Shown here: one piece after another, positions 7,775 through 14,501 of the stretch | Numbering within the stretch: position 1 is the stretch's first letter | Layout: every line of letters starts with the position of its first letter | Origin: Chloracidobacterium sp. UBA3360 | GTDB taxonomy: Bacteria; Acidobacteriota; Blastocatellia; Pyrinomonadales; Pyrinomonadaceae | DNA length: 18,501 nucleotides | Direction of reading: 5' to 3' | Assembly: GCA_002360555.1 (NCBI GenBank) | Contig: DEQS01000100.1 | Span: forward strand, 132,781 to 151,281 | Position numbers and translations under genes: made by a program | Notes under the pieces: model-generated | Database searches by the model: none | Seen by the model: the letters and a program-made list of their open reading frames with translations, nothing else | What the model was told of the DNA's origin: nothing

Positions 7775-10555
7775 CTAGTTAGATATAGGATTGCCATCTG
7801 CATCCAGCAGCCACATCGGATATCCGAGGTCTTTCAATCCGGGTTCAACGACCTTGCGGTCGCCGACGATGACGATCGCCATCTTGCTCGGATCGAGGTA
7901 TTTGTTGGCGACGCGGTTGACGTCGTCAAGAGTGACCGTGTTGATATTGGCGATGTAGTCGCTAAAATAGCTGTCTTGCAAACCATAGACGACCAGGTTT
8001 GAAAGCTGTGCCGAGATCTGGCCGGGCGTCTCAAACCCTGACGGGAATGAGCGGATAAAGCCCTGCTTGTTGATCTCGAGCTCGGCTGCCGTTATCGGGC
8101 GAGTGCCGCGGACGCCAGTGATCTCTTTCATGAACTCCTGAACGGCTTCTTTGGTCGAGACCGTCTGTATTTCGCCCGATGCCGAAAATGGCCCGGCACC
8201 TTTGCGGAAAACGAATCGGCTGTATGCGCCATAGGTGTAGCCCTTGTCTTCGCGAAGGTTCTGATACAAACGAGCCGAACCGTCGCCGCCGAGGATCGAG
8301 TTCATCACCTGTAGAGCGTAGTAATCCGGGTGGCTGCGATCGACACCGACTAGGCCGATATTGACTGAGGACTGGGCAGCTCCTGGTTTGTCGACCAGAT
8401 AAACACCAGGCTTTGCTGCCATAGTCTGTGCGGCAATGCTGGCCGAAGCCGAATCGCCTGATTTCCACGCACCAAAAGCCTTTTCAAGCTTAGCCATGAT
8501 CGATTTCGAATCCACATCTCCGACGACGATCAGTGTCGAATTGCCCGGTGCATATGCCTTTTGATAAAAACTTGCGAGGTCGTCACGCGTCAGAGCCTTG
8601 AGCGATTTCTCATCGCCCGAGAGCTGACGGCCGTATGGCTGATCGCCATAGAGAACCTTGCTATACACAACTCCTGCGACCTGTTGGGCATTTGATTTAC
8701 GCTGAGCCAACCCAACGATCGAACGCTGACGTAGCGACTCAAATTCTTTGGCTGGGAACGATGGATTTACCACCACATCGGCGTAAACATCGAGTGCCTG
8801 ATCGAGTGTTTTTGTAAGCGACGTCATCGAAACTGTCGTCGCATCATAGCTAGCTCCGGCATTGACCGACGCACCGATCGACTGCAAACCATTTGCGATC
8901 TCAAGGGCCGAACGCTTTTGCGTGCCCTGATTGAGCATCGATGCCGTCATTTGAGTAACGCCTGATTTTTCAGCAGGTTCGGCTGCTCCACCGGCACTGC
9001 CGACGACGAGATTCATCGAAACGACCGGCAGCTCGTTGTGTTTGACGATCCAGACATTTAGTCCGTTTGAGAGCTTTGTCTTTTCGATCGCGGGCAGGCT
9101 GACCTTAGGATCAGGGCCTGCTTTTGGCAGAGCGGCTTCCTGACGAGCGATCAGGTCTTTATCTTTTTTCTTGCTTTCGGTCGATGCCGGTTTATCCGTG
9201 CTTGCCTTGGGCGGCTCGGCCTTGCTCGGAATATAGCTCATGACAAAGCGGTTGCCCGTGAGGTATTCATTTGCCACGCGAACAACGTCCGCCGGAGTTA
9301 CTGCACGGTAGCGGTCGATGTCAGCCTGAAAATGATTGGGTTTGTTGAGATAACCCGCATAGCTTGCGAGCTGGCCGCCCTTTCCAAGCACAGTCTGCAA
9401 TCCAAAGATAGCCTGAGATTCACGAATGTTGAGGGCTCGAGTCATTTCCTCGGCCGACGGCTGCTCTTTCTTGATGCGCTCGATCTCTGCGTTTATTTCT
9501 TTTTCTATGTCTTCGAGAGATTTTTGCGGACGGGCAGTTGCCTGGATCTGAAACATACCGGCGATCTCGCTGGTGCCGTCGCTGGCAAAAACTTGCTGCG
9601 CCAACTCTTTGCCGTAAATTAGGTTGCTCTGCAGACGCGAACCGCGGCCGGTCGAGAGTATCGATGACAAGATGTCGAGGGCGGCCTCATCTTTGTGGTA
9701 AGTATGGACACCCGGCCAGATCATATACAAACGCGGCAGCGGGATGCCCGGTTCGTTAACGACCTGACGCACCTCGCCGGTAAGTTTTGGCTGCGGTGTG
9801 TTAGGACGGGTGATATCTGCGCCCTTTGCGATGGGGCCGAAATATTTCTCGATCCAGTCTTTGGCCTGCTTTTCGTCAAAATCACCTGCCAGGGCGATGT
9901 ACGCATTATTTGGGGCGTAATACTGCCTAAAAAAGGATTTAACATCGTCGAGCGACGCCGCCGATAGATCTGCCATCGAGCCGATCACCGACCAACGATA
10001 CGGGTGGCCCTGCGGATACATTGCCTCGAGAATGCGCTCCTGAGCACTGCCGTACGGCACGTTGTCTACGCGAAACCGGCGTTCGTTTTTAACAACGTCA
10101 CGCTGATTATCGAGCTTTGCCTGATCCATCGCGTCGAGCAGATTGCCCATGCGGTCGGCTTCGAGATAGAGCACGCGTTCGAGGAAATTTGATGGGATCG
10201 CTTCGTAATAATAGGTACGGTCCTGATCGGTCGTGCCGTTGACGTTGCCGCCAAGCTCATCGACGCCGCGCCATCCGTCCACAAAATTCTTTGACCCTTG
10301 AAACATCATGTGCTCAAAAAGATGGGCGAAACCGGTGCGGCCCGGAGCCTCGTTCTTTGATCCAACGTGATACCAGAGGTTTACCGCCACGATCGGCGTT
10401 GAGCGGTCTTGGTGCATTATGACGGTCAGGCCGTTTTTCAATTTGTATTCTTTTACATTGATCGGCGGCAGTTTGTCGCCCGACTGAGCAAAAGTGCTGC
10501 TTGCGGTGATTATGACGGCAAGCAGCAAAGACCCAAATATCCTAAAGTTTCGCAT
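7775..10555 (-). CDS. M16 family zinc metallopeptidase, two-domain, secreted
   Basis: A 926-residue exported peptidase with two M16 (pitrilysin/processing-peptidase) halves in one chain. Residues 1-23 form a signal peptide ending TFA-QS. The N-terminal half carries the inverted zinc motif HLFEH at 78-82 (zinc His78 and His82, catalytic Glu81) and the third ligand Glu158 in VVKNERR, 76 residues later as expected. A Lys/Pro/Ser/Thr-rich linker (about 445-490) joins the second half, which starts NGLNVWIVKHNELP. There the corresponding positions are TQMTAS (534-539), so that half is non-catalytic and, as in this family, probably closes the chamber and positions peptides (GYTYGAYSRF segment). Likely role: degrading or processing short peptides in the periplasm. 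An AGGAG site at 10562-10567 (minus) supports the start. The 102-base gap to the anti-sigma gene contains a TACAAT -10-like word at 10586-10591, so an own promoter is possible. Confidence 0.95.
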   Translation of the reverse strand: MRNFRIFGSLLLAVIITASSTFAQSGDKLPPINVKEYKLKNGLTVIMHQDRSTPIVAVNLWYHVGSKNEAPGRTGFAHLFEHMMFQGSKNFVDGWRGVDELGGNVNGTTDQDRTYYYEAIPSNFLERVLYLEADRMGNLLDAMDQAKLDNQRDVVKNERRFRVDNVPYGSAQERILEAMYPQGHPYRWSVIGSMADLSAASLDDVKSFFRQYYAPNNAYIALAGDFDEKQAKDWIEKYFGPIAKGADITRPNTPQPKLTGEVRQVVNEPGIPLPRLYMIWPGVHTYHKDEAALDILSSILSTGRGSRLQSNLIYGKELAQQVFASDGTSEIAGMFQIQATARPQKSLEDIEKEINAEIERIKKEQPSAEEMTRALNIRESQAIFGLQTVLGKGGQLASYAGYLNKPNHFQADIDRYRAVTPADVVRVANEYLTGNRFVMSYIPSKAEPPKASTDKPASTESKKKDKDLIARQEAALPKAGPDPKVSLPAIEKTKLSNGLNVWIVKHNELPVVSMNLVVGSAGGAAEPAEKSGVTQMTASMLNQGTQKRSALEIANGLQSIGASVNAGASYDATTVSMTSLTKTLDQALDVYADVVVNPSFPAKEFESLRQRSIVGLAQRKSNAQQVAGVVYSKVLYGDQPYGRQLSGDEKSLKALTRDDLASFYQKAYAPGNSTLIVVGDVDSKSIMAKLEKAFGAWKSGDSASASIAAQTMAAKPGVYLVDKPGAAQSSVNIGLVGVDRSHPDYYALQVMNSILGGDGSARLYQNLREDKGYTYGAYSRFVFRKGAGPFSASGEIQTVSTKEAVQEFMKEITGVRGTRPITAAELEINKQGFIRSFPSGFETPGQISAQLSNLVVYGLQDSYFSDYIANINTVTLDDVNRVANKYLDPSKMAIVIVGDRKVVEPGLKDLGYPMWLLDADGNPISN

Positions 10556-10587
10556 TTCAATCTCCTGTAGTTGATCGCTTTAAATAT

Positions 10588-10616
10588 TGTAAAAAAGTTA
10601 AAGATTCTCTTTTACA
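10588..10616. repeat. Inverted repeat upstream of the M16 peptidase gene
   Basis: TGTAAAA at 10588-10594 and TTTTACA at 10610-10616 form a 7-bp inverted repeat with a 15-base spacer, inside the gap between the anti-sigma gene and the M16 gene. It overlaps the -10-like word TACAAT (minus strand, 10586-10591), so it could be an operator. It has no T-run or GC-rich stem, which makes it a poor terminator. Confidence 0.35.
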
Positions 10617-10657
10617 GCAAAAGGATCTCTAACCTATTTCGAGTTTGTTGTGATTTA

Positions 10658-11536
10658 TTACGCAGACGGCTTGGCCGGGGTTTCAACCTTTGCGAGAGCG
10701 GCTATTTTGCCTCGTTTTGAAACGACGACACCGCCCGGGCGTTCGACGGTGATAGCAAACAGCTCAGGTGCGGTTGCGGCGATCTTGGCGTTGATCGGAA
10801 TAACGACCTCGCCCTCAGCAGAGACGTTGAACACGCCGCCGTCGATCGGTGTTGCCTTGTCTTGGTTCTTGTCGAATATCCAGAGCTGATACTGCTCTTT
10901 GGTCGCGTCATTGACCGGTAACCCTTTGAGCCGCATATATCCGGCTTGTTTTTGATCGCTCCAGACGACGTCGCCGACCACTTGGGTCAATTCTTTGACG
11001 TTACCAACTGCCCAAGATGCCTTGATCGTATCAGTCGCGGCTTTTAGCAATTCCTCACGCAGCTCAGCGGCAGATAATACACGCGGCGTTTCGACAGGTG
11101 GAGTTTTTGCAATTTCAGGCGGAGTTTGGACGCGGGTGAAATAAATATTGAGAGCGAGTGCGATACACGCAAGTGCGGCCGAAGCCCAGCCTAGCCAACC
11201 CAGCCATGAGCCGGACGGCTTTTCATCCGCGGCGGCAACATAGCCATTGTCTTCTTCACTAGTCGTCGGCGGCCACGCGAGAGTCTGTTCGTTTTGTTCG
11301 ACGACAAATGCGTTGGCATCGGCGATGATCTTAGACCGCAGGCTGGCGGGCATCGGTTCGTCGTCAGTCGCGCCCATCATGCTGATCGCGGCGGCGGCCA
11401 TTTCGAGCGAGTTAAACTCAAGCTCGGCGTTGCCCGGATCCATAGCGTCGAGCTTAGCTTGCTCCGCCGCGTCGAGGCCGAAGATGGCCTTTTTCGTCAG
11501 GAGGTCGAAGAATATGTCTTTTTGTTCTTCGTTCAT
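10658..11536 (-). CDS. Anti-sigma factor, RskA-like (membrane-anchored)
   Basis: A 292-residue single-pass membrane protein expected to hold the adjacent ECF sigma factor inactive. The N-terminal cytosolic part (1-110) is helical and has no His or Cys, so it is not a zinc-type anti-sigma domain. One transmembrane helix lies at about 111-134 (WLGWLGWASAALACIALALN). The outer part (about 155-292) matches the anti-sigma-K C-terminal domain: MRLKGLPVNDATKEQYQLWIFD, then a segment with PIDGGVFNVSAEGEVVIPI and AITVERPGGVVVSKRGKIA. Its ATG overlaps the sigma gene's stop by four bases (ATGA at 11533-11536), which couples translation and keeps the two proteins in step. The input signal is unknown. In this family release usually involves regulated proteolysis, but nothing in the sequence confirms that. 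Confidence 0.9.
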   Translation of the reverse strand: MNEEQKDIFFDLLTKKAIFGLDAAEQAKLDAMDPGNAELEFNSLEMAAAAISMMGATDDEPMPASLRSKIIADANAFVVEQNEQTLAWPPTTSEEDNGYVAAADEKPSGSWLGWLGWASAALACIALALNIYFTRVQTPPEIAKTPPVETPRVLSAAELREELLKAATDTIKASWAVGNVKELTQVVGDVVWSDQKQAGYMRLKGLPVNDATKEQYQLWIFDKNQDKATPIDGGVFNVSAEGEVVIPINAKIAATAPELFAITVERPGGVVVSKRGKIAALAKVETPAKPSA

Positions 11537-12093
11537 ATTGCTGCCTCCATCGAAACGTTAGATCCGCCTAAACCCATATTTTGCCGCACATGGAGCAAGC
11601 CCCGGCGTGCGTGTGTCTTTACCGTGCCAAGCGGCATGCCCGTGGCATCTGATATCTCCTGATGCGACATCCCCTGTACTATCGAGAGCCTCAGCACCTG
11701 CTGCTGCTCGGGCCGCAGGCTCCGCATCGCCTCAGCCGCTTGCCCCGCCTCGACGCTGACCTGTATTGCTTTGTCCGCTCTGGTAAACGGTTCGAGCAGA
11801 ACATCGTCAAGCGAATCCGCCGAAATGCGACGGTTCGAATGCCTAATGCGGTCGATCAGACGGCGGCGGGCGATCATCGCGATAAACGTCGTCTCCGACG
11901 CTTTTGATTCGTCAAAGCGGCCCGCGTTTTTCCAAATATCGACAAAGATCTCCTGCACAGCATCCTCAGCATCGTCCGAATTACGGAGCATTTTACGCGC
12001 GATCGACCACACCAGGCCGCCGTATTTATCCAGACAATCCTGGATCGCGTTGCGGTCGCCGTCAGAGATGCGTTGTAAGATTGCTTCAGTCAC
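11533..12093 (-). CDS. ECF RNA polymerase sigma factor (SigK-like)
   Basis: A 186-residue extracytoplasmic-function sigma factor. Region 2 spans about 24-90: GGLVWSIARKMLRNSDDAEDAVQEIFVDIW is the core-binding and -10 recognition stretch, followed by IAMIARRRLIDRIR. Region 4 spans about 117-171: LRPEQQQVLRLSIVQGMSHQEISDATGMPLGTVKTHARRGL, with the helix-turn-helix near 142-165 reading the -35 element. There is no extended C-terminal domain. The start is GTG at 12093, with a GGAA sequence seven bases upstream; no better ATG lies nearby. It is co-transcribed with, and overlaps by four bases, its RskA-like anti-sigma factor. A weak TTGGCA/TAGCTT pair (18-base spacing, minus strand, around 12130-12160) could be the promoter, but an autoregulatory ECF promoter was not recognised. 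Confidence 0.94.
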   Translation of the reverse strand: MTEAILQRISDGDRNAIQDCLDKYGGLVWSIARKMLRNSDDAEDAVQEIFVDIWKNAGRFDESKASETTFIAMIARRRLIDRIRHSNRRISADSLDDVLLEPFTRADKAIQVSVEAGQAAEAMRSLRPEQQQVLRLSIVQGMSHQEISDATGMPLGTVKTHARRGLLHVRQNMGLGGSNVSMEAAI

Positions 12094-12238
12094 TAAGAAT
12101 TCCGAAAAATCGATTTCGTTTTAATTAAAGCTACCTTATTTGGACGGATGTTGCCAAGTTAAAGCCGTCCCTTTGCATCACTGATGACCTCCGTTGATAG
12201 ATTTCGCGCGCGCAAGCGGATTGGATTCAGAGACTTTT

Positions 12239-12290
12239 GGTCCGGTCCGGTCCGGACCAGATGGACCAAGATGGACCAAGGGTGGACCAA
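12239..12290 (+). repeat. GGTCC/GGACCA phased repeat, copy A
   Basis: Three GGTCC units at 5-base spacing (12239, 12244, 12249) are followed by four GGACCA units starting at 12254, 12263, 12273 and 12284, a spacing of 9-11 bases or about one helical turn. GGTCC and GGACC are complementary, so many alternative hairpins are possible; TTGGTCC at 12237-12243 pairs with GGACCAA at 12284-12290. A second copy with the same order and orientation is at 14446-14501. Confidence 0.9.
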
Positions 12291-12293
12291 ATC

Positions 12294-12378
12294 GGAAAAA
12301 TACGTCATTTTGCGAAAAATACAACAAAACACGAAAAATACGTCATTTCGTGCAAAATACGACAAACCCCGCAAAATA
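12294..12378 (+). repeat. 19-bp-period tandem array (iteron-like)
   Basis: Four full units at exactly 19-base steps start at 12294, 12313, 12332 and 12351, with a degenerate fifth from 12370. Unit sequences: GGAAAAATACGTCATTTTG, then CGAAAAATACAACAAAACA, then CGAAAAATACGTCATTTCG, then TGCAAAATACGACAAACCC. The shared core is G-A/C-AAAATAC-N-N-CA. Unit 3 with its flanks also forms a 7-bp inverted repeat (CACGAAA 12330-12336 and TTTCGTG 12346-12352). It is not a CRISPR: there are no spacers and the period is too short. Confidence 0.82.
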
Positions 12379-12491
12379 GTATTTCAATCGCGGCAAAGTT
12401 GTGCCAGTATTTCACATACGGAAAATGACGAAAGATTGCTGAATCGAAGATCTGACCCCATTCTTCCTATTTGATTACCATATCAGCCGTA

Positions 12492-12773
12492 ATGATTACG
12501 CAAACTATCACATTCCAAGTTGTTCTCGCACTTTTCTGTGCTAGCGGGTTCCTTTATGCTGGGATTCGCTTTCTACGTTTTCCCGATGTCTATGTCTCCA
12601 TGTATGCGAAGGTCTTGGAGTCTGTTAAAGGTGCGGACTGGCTTGAGCAGAAAGGCAAGGGCTGGATAAGAGTCCTACATATCTATGTTCGTTTTATGGG
12701 CGGCATTGGGGTGTGTGCAGGTCTCGCCATACTTTTGCTTATCGTTGTTAAACTGATAGCCAATTTCAGCTAG
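12492..12773 (+). CDS. Small two-helix membrane protein, unknown function
   Basis: A 93-residue protein if it starts at the ATG at 12492; a TTG at 12471 in the same frame would add seven residues. Neither start has a clear ribosome site, and I prefer the ATG. Two hydrophobic segments are seen at about residues 6-26 (TFQVVLALFCASGFLYAGIRF) and 70-90 (GGIGVCAGLAILLLIVVKLI region). Between them lies a basic/aromatic stretch of about 40 residues (FPDVYVSMYAKVLESVKGADWLEQKGKGWIRV, in parts), which suggests a hairpin of two helices with a connecting loop. No family recognised. It is convergent with the VKOR gene with only 24 bases between stops and no terminator there. It sits directly downstream of the repeat region, so it may belong to a transferred cassette. 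Codon choice looks less biased than in the neighbours. Confidence 0.68.
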   Translation: MITQTITFQVVLALFCASGFLYAGIRFLRFPDVYVSMYAKVLESVKGADWLEQKGKGWIRVLHIYVRFMGGIGVCAGLAILLLIVVKLIANFS

Positions 12774-12797
12774 CAATGCGGGAAAGGGTGATTAGGG

Positions 12798-13328
12798 TCA
12801 GTCCAGCGATTCTGCGATTTTTGTCGTCCCAGGCCCTAGGAAAAGCGAAATGATAAAAATGATGAGGAGCGTAAATGTCGTTGCCGCCGAGATGAGGCAA
12901 AACTGGCAATATGCTCCAATCAGAGCCGCTTGGACGTAGATCAGCCATCCTGAGAAAGCCGCCATCAGTACGACGTGTGCTCCAAACAATTTCCACATCC
13001 GCCGGTCGCCAAATGCGGTGAGCGTGGCCAATGCAAATGCGACAAAATACGCCGCTGCTCCAAACGCTGCTAACGGAATATCAGAGACGGAGCCCGTCGC
13101 GGCCATCATTCCGGGGCTAAACCAATTGATTATCCCGCCGAGCGTGGCAAACGGGCTGGTGAGCACCATTTCGCAGTCAAACGCCGCTCCGCACGGGACG
13201 GGCTCGGCGTTGTAATGATGGGCGGTGAGATAGACGGCATCGGCGAGGCCCGCCAAAGCGACGACCGCCGCTGCGAGAGGCAGTTTGGCGATCGTGCGTT
13301 TGGCTGGCGTTATCTCCGGTTCGGTCAC
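12798..13328 (-). CDS. Vitamin K epoxide reductase (VKOR) family protein
   Basis: A 176-residue inner-membrane protein. Bacterial VKOR homologues reoxidise periplasmic DsbA and pass electrons to quinone, replacing DsbB. Seen: loop cysteines Cys46 and Cys52 (PCGAAFDCEMVLTSPFATLGG), a small-residue IPLAAFG segment at 84-90, and the active-site pair YCQFC (Cys141, Cys144) at the start of the last helix. Four hydrophobic helices lie near 15-37, 84-104, 114-137 and 145-165. About 20 residues between ATLGG and IPLAAFG exceed the short linker usual in bacterial VKORs. The start is GTG at 13328, immediately after the TAA of the DsbA-like gene with no gap, so the two genes are almost certainly one operon (dsbA-like first). 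This context makes a disulfide-bond role strong; vitamin K metabolism is not implied. Confidence 0.93.
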   Translation of the reverse strand: MTEPEITPAKRTIAKLPLAAAVVALAGLADAVYLTAHHYNAEPVPCGAAFDCEMVLTSPFATLGGIINWFSPGMMAATGSVSDIPLAAFGAAAYFVAFALATLTAFGDRRMWKLFGAHVVLMAAFSGWLIYVQAALIGAYCQFCLISAATTFTLLIIFIISLFLGPGTTKIAESLD

Positions 13329-14120
13329 TTATTTATTCGTGTTGCCGGTGTTTGCGGGTGCAGCGGGTGCAGTTTGATTTTGCGGAGCGGCTTTGGCCAG
13401 CTCGGCGTCGATCAACGCTTTTAGGCCCGTTACATTCATCTGCTGAAAAGGCACGTCAACGCCATTGATATAGAGCGTCGGCGTCGAATTTATCCCCATT
13501 CCTTTGGCGCGTCGCATATCTTCGTCAACGCGCGATTTCGCGGCGATACCGGCCATATCGTTTTCCCACTTGGCGACATCGAGCCCGATCTTTTGGGCGT
13601 AATCTTTCCACGTCGTGCGGTAATTAGGATCGGCGGTCCAAGCCTTTTGATTTGTAAAGAGCAGGTTCTGCATTTCCCAAAACTTGTTCGGGCTCTGCAT
13701 ACCGGCGGCCTCAGCGGCGACAGCGGCGTTATACGATTTGTCGTGGGCCGGGATCGCGAGCGGATAGTTGCGGAAAATAAACCTGATGCGGCTGCCGTAT
13801 GTCGATTTGATCTCGTTCATGATCGGATGAACGGCCCCGCACTGCGGACACTGAAAATCGGCAAATTCCTCGAGCGTCACAAGCGCCGTCGGCGAGCCCT
13901 GTTGGTTTGGCGGATTTGCACCCTGCGGGGCATTTGCCGGGATGGTATTCGGCTTGGTCGTGTTGGCGGCATTTGCCTTGTTGGCGGTGTTAGTGTTCGA
14001 CGCCGTCTTTGGCGAACTCAGCAGATACCAGCCCGCCAGCAGAGCCACGACCAAAACCACACCGATGATCAGTATCGGAGTATTGCTTTTCTTTTCAGCT
14101 ACGTTATTTGTATTATTCAT
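13329..14120 (-). CDS. DsbA-family thiol:disulfide oxidoreductase, membrane-anchored
   Basis: A 263-residue periplasmic thioredoxin-fold oxidoreductase that introduces disulfides into exported proteins. Seen: an N-terminal anchor or uncleaved signal at about 15-34 (PILIIGVVLVVALLAGWYLL), and a low-complexity Asn/Thr/Ala/Pro-rich tether (38-78) that would hold the domain away from the membrane. The DSBA-like domain follows from about 79 with the active site CPQC (Cys91, Cys94) in FADFQCPQCGAVHP. The typical FRNYPLAIPAHDKSYNAA segment is at 116-133, and the cis-proline motif is Thr213-Pro214 in NSTPTLYING. A second N/A/P-rich tail closes the protein. It resembles the BdbD/VKOR-partnered DsbA group. 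It is the first gene of a two-gene operon with VKOR, its probable reoxidant. No clear Shine-Dalgarno sequence precedes the ATG. Confidence 0.94.
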   Translation of the reverse strand: MNNTNNVAEKKSNTPILIIGVVLVVALLAGWYLLSSPKTASNTNTANKANAANTTKPNTIPANAPQGANPPNQQGSPTALVTLEEFADFQCPQCGAVHPIMNEIKSTYGSRIRFIFRNYPLAIPAHDKSYNAAVAAEAAGMQSPNKFWEMQNLLFTNQKAWTADPNYRTTWKDYAQKIGLDVAKWENDMAGIAAKSRVDEDMRRAKGMGINSTPTLYINGVDVPFQQMNVTGLKALIDAELAKAAPQNQTAPAAPANTGNTNK

Positions 14121-14190
14121 TGATCAAAGTTTATTACGATAGACGGCCCCACACGGCCATGTATCTAAAGCCCATATTTTAACAATCTTT

Positions 14191-14218
14191 ATTTTACCCG
14201 TTAAGCCGTTTTCTTCAA
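14191..14218 (-). promoter_or_regulatory. Candidate promoter for the dsbA-like/VKOR operon
   Basis: On the minus strand TTGAAG (14213-14218) is a -35 with four of six matches, and TAAAAT (14191-14196) a -10 with five of six, separated by 16 bases. The start would be near 14184, about 60 bases before the ATG. It sits just downstream of the minus-strand terminator at 14228, so the operon appears insulated from upstream transcription. Confidence 0.5.
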
Positions 14219-14227
14219 GCATCGCGC

Positions 14228-14268
14228 AAAAAAAGAGCCGCGAGCGTGATGCTCGCGGACTCTCTTTC
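14228..14268 (-). terminator. Minus-strand rho-independent terminator with no assigned gene
   Basis: The core stem is CCGCGAGC/GCTCGCGG (8 bp, loop of five), extended by about seven pairs past one bulge. On the minus strand it is followed by seven Us (complement of the As at 14228-14234), a strong intrinsic-terminator layout. On the plus strand the tail is only T-rich (CTCTCTTTCTTTT). No minus-strand gene lies upstream within the gap, and dsbA starts downstream from its own promoter, so it either blocks read-through or ends an unannotated RNA. Confidence 0.78.
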
Positions 14269-14292
14269 TTTTGCGGGCTTGTCGCGTTGCAA

Positions 14293-14413
14293 TGCGGCGA
14301 GGCTTGCCTCGACGTACACGCTACATAAATCACAGGAGGCTGCGCCTCCGGGGATCGGCGGCGTAGCCGCAAGACTTTTTTATACCGCCAACGTCGAGGC
14401 AAGCCTCGCCGCA
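14293..14413. repeat. 121-bp element with perfect 23-bp terminal inverted repeats
   Basis: The left arm 14293-14315 and right arm 14391-14413 are exact reverse complements over 23 bases, with 75 bases between them. Each arm is itself near-palindromic (CGAGGC-TT-GCCTCG at 14298-14311; CGAGGC-AA-GCCTCG at 14395-14408). The interior has GGAGGC-TGC-GCCTCC (14335-14349) and GCGGC-GTA-GCCGC (14358-14370). No coding frame fits. It resembles a miniature inverted-repeat or REP-type element; no clear target-site duplication was seen. Confidence 0.85.
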
Positions 14414-14445
14414 GTGCGTTTACGGCAGAGCCGTCTATTCCTTTT

Positions 14446-14501
14446 GGTCCGGTCCGGATCAGGTGGACCAGGGTGGACCAAGGTGGACCAAGGGGGACCA
14501 A
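14446..14501 (+). repeat. GGTCC/GGACCA phased repeat, copy B
   Basis: Two GGTCC units (14446, 14451), then GGATCA at 14456 and GGACCA at 14465, 14475, 14485 and 14495: spacing 9 then exactly 10 bases. It is preceded by CTTTT exactly as copy A is (CTTTTGGTCCGGTCCGG shared). Same orientation as copy A about 2.2 kb away, so the two form direct repeats around the small membrane gene and the VKOR/DsbA operon. Confidence 0.9.

Larger units (their letters stand above)
12094..12491. other. Repeat-rich intergenic region between sigma operon and small membrane gene
   Basis: About 400 bases with no credible gene. From left to right it holds the upstream side of the sigma operon (12094-12180), the GGTCC/GGACCA repeat (12239-12290), the 19-bp-period array (12294 onward) and an AGTATTTCA direct repeat (12378-12386 and 12407-12415). 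Short open frames across it translate to low-complexity WTK/DQG-type strings and are products of the repeat. No strong promoter for the downstream small gene was found. Confidence 0.7.

Noticed and set aside
12294..12378. CRISPR array.
   Set aside because: Units are contiguous at 19-base steps without unique spacers, there are only four or five, and no cas gene is present.
13593..14123. A 176-codon open frame antisense to the dsbA-like gene.
   Set aside because: Arg-rich shadow composition with no domain; the opposite strand encodes an intact DsbA-like protein.
14150..14220. A minus-strand frame reading LEENGL...KI..V, like part of the DXS C-terminal domain, suggesting a dxs fragment.
   Set aside because: Only about ten of twenty residues match over a very short stretch; a 14-of-15 base match is expected by chance in comparisons of this size, and the segment coincides with a good promoter for the dsbA-like operon.
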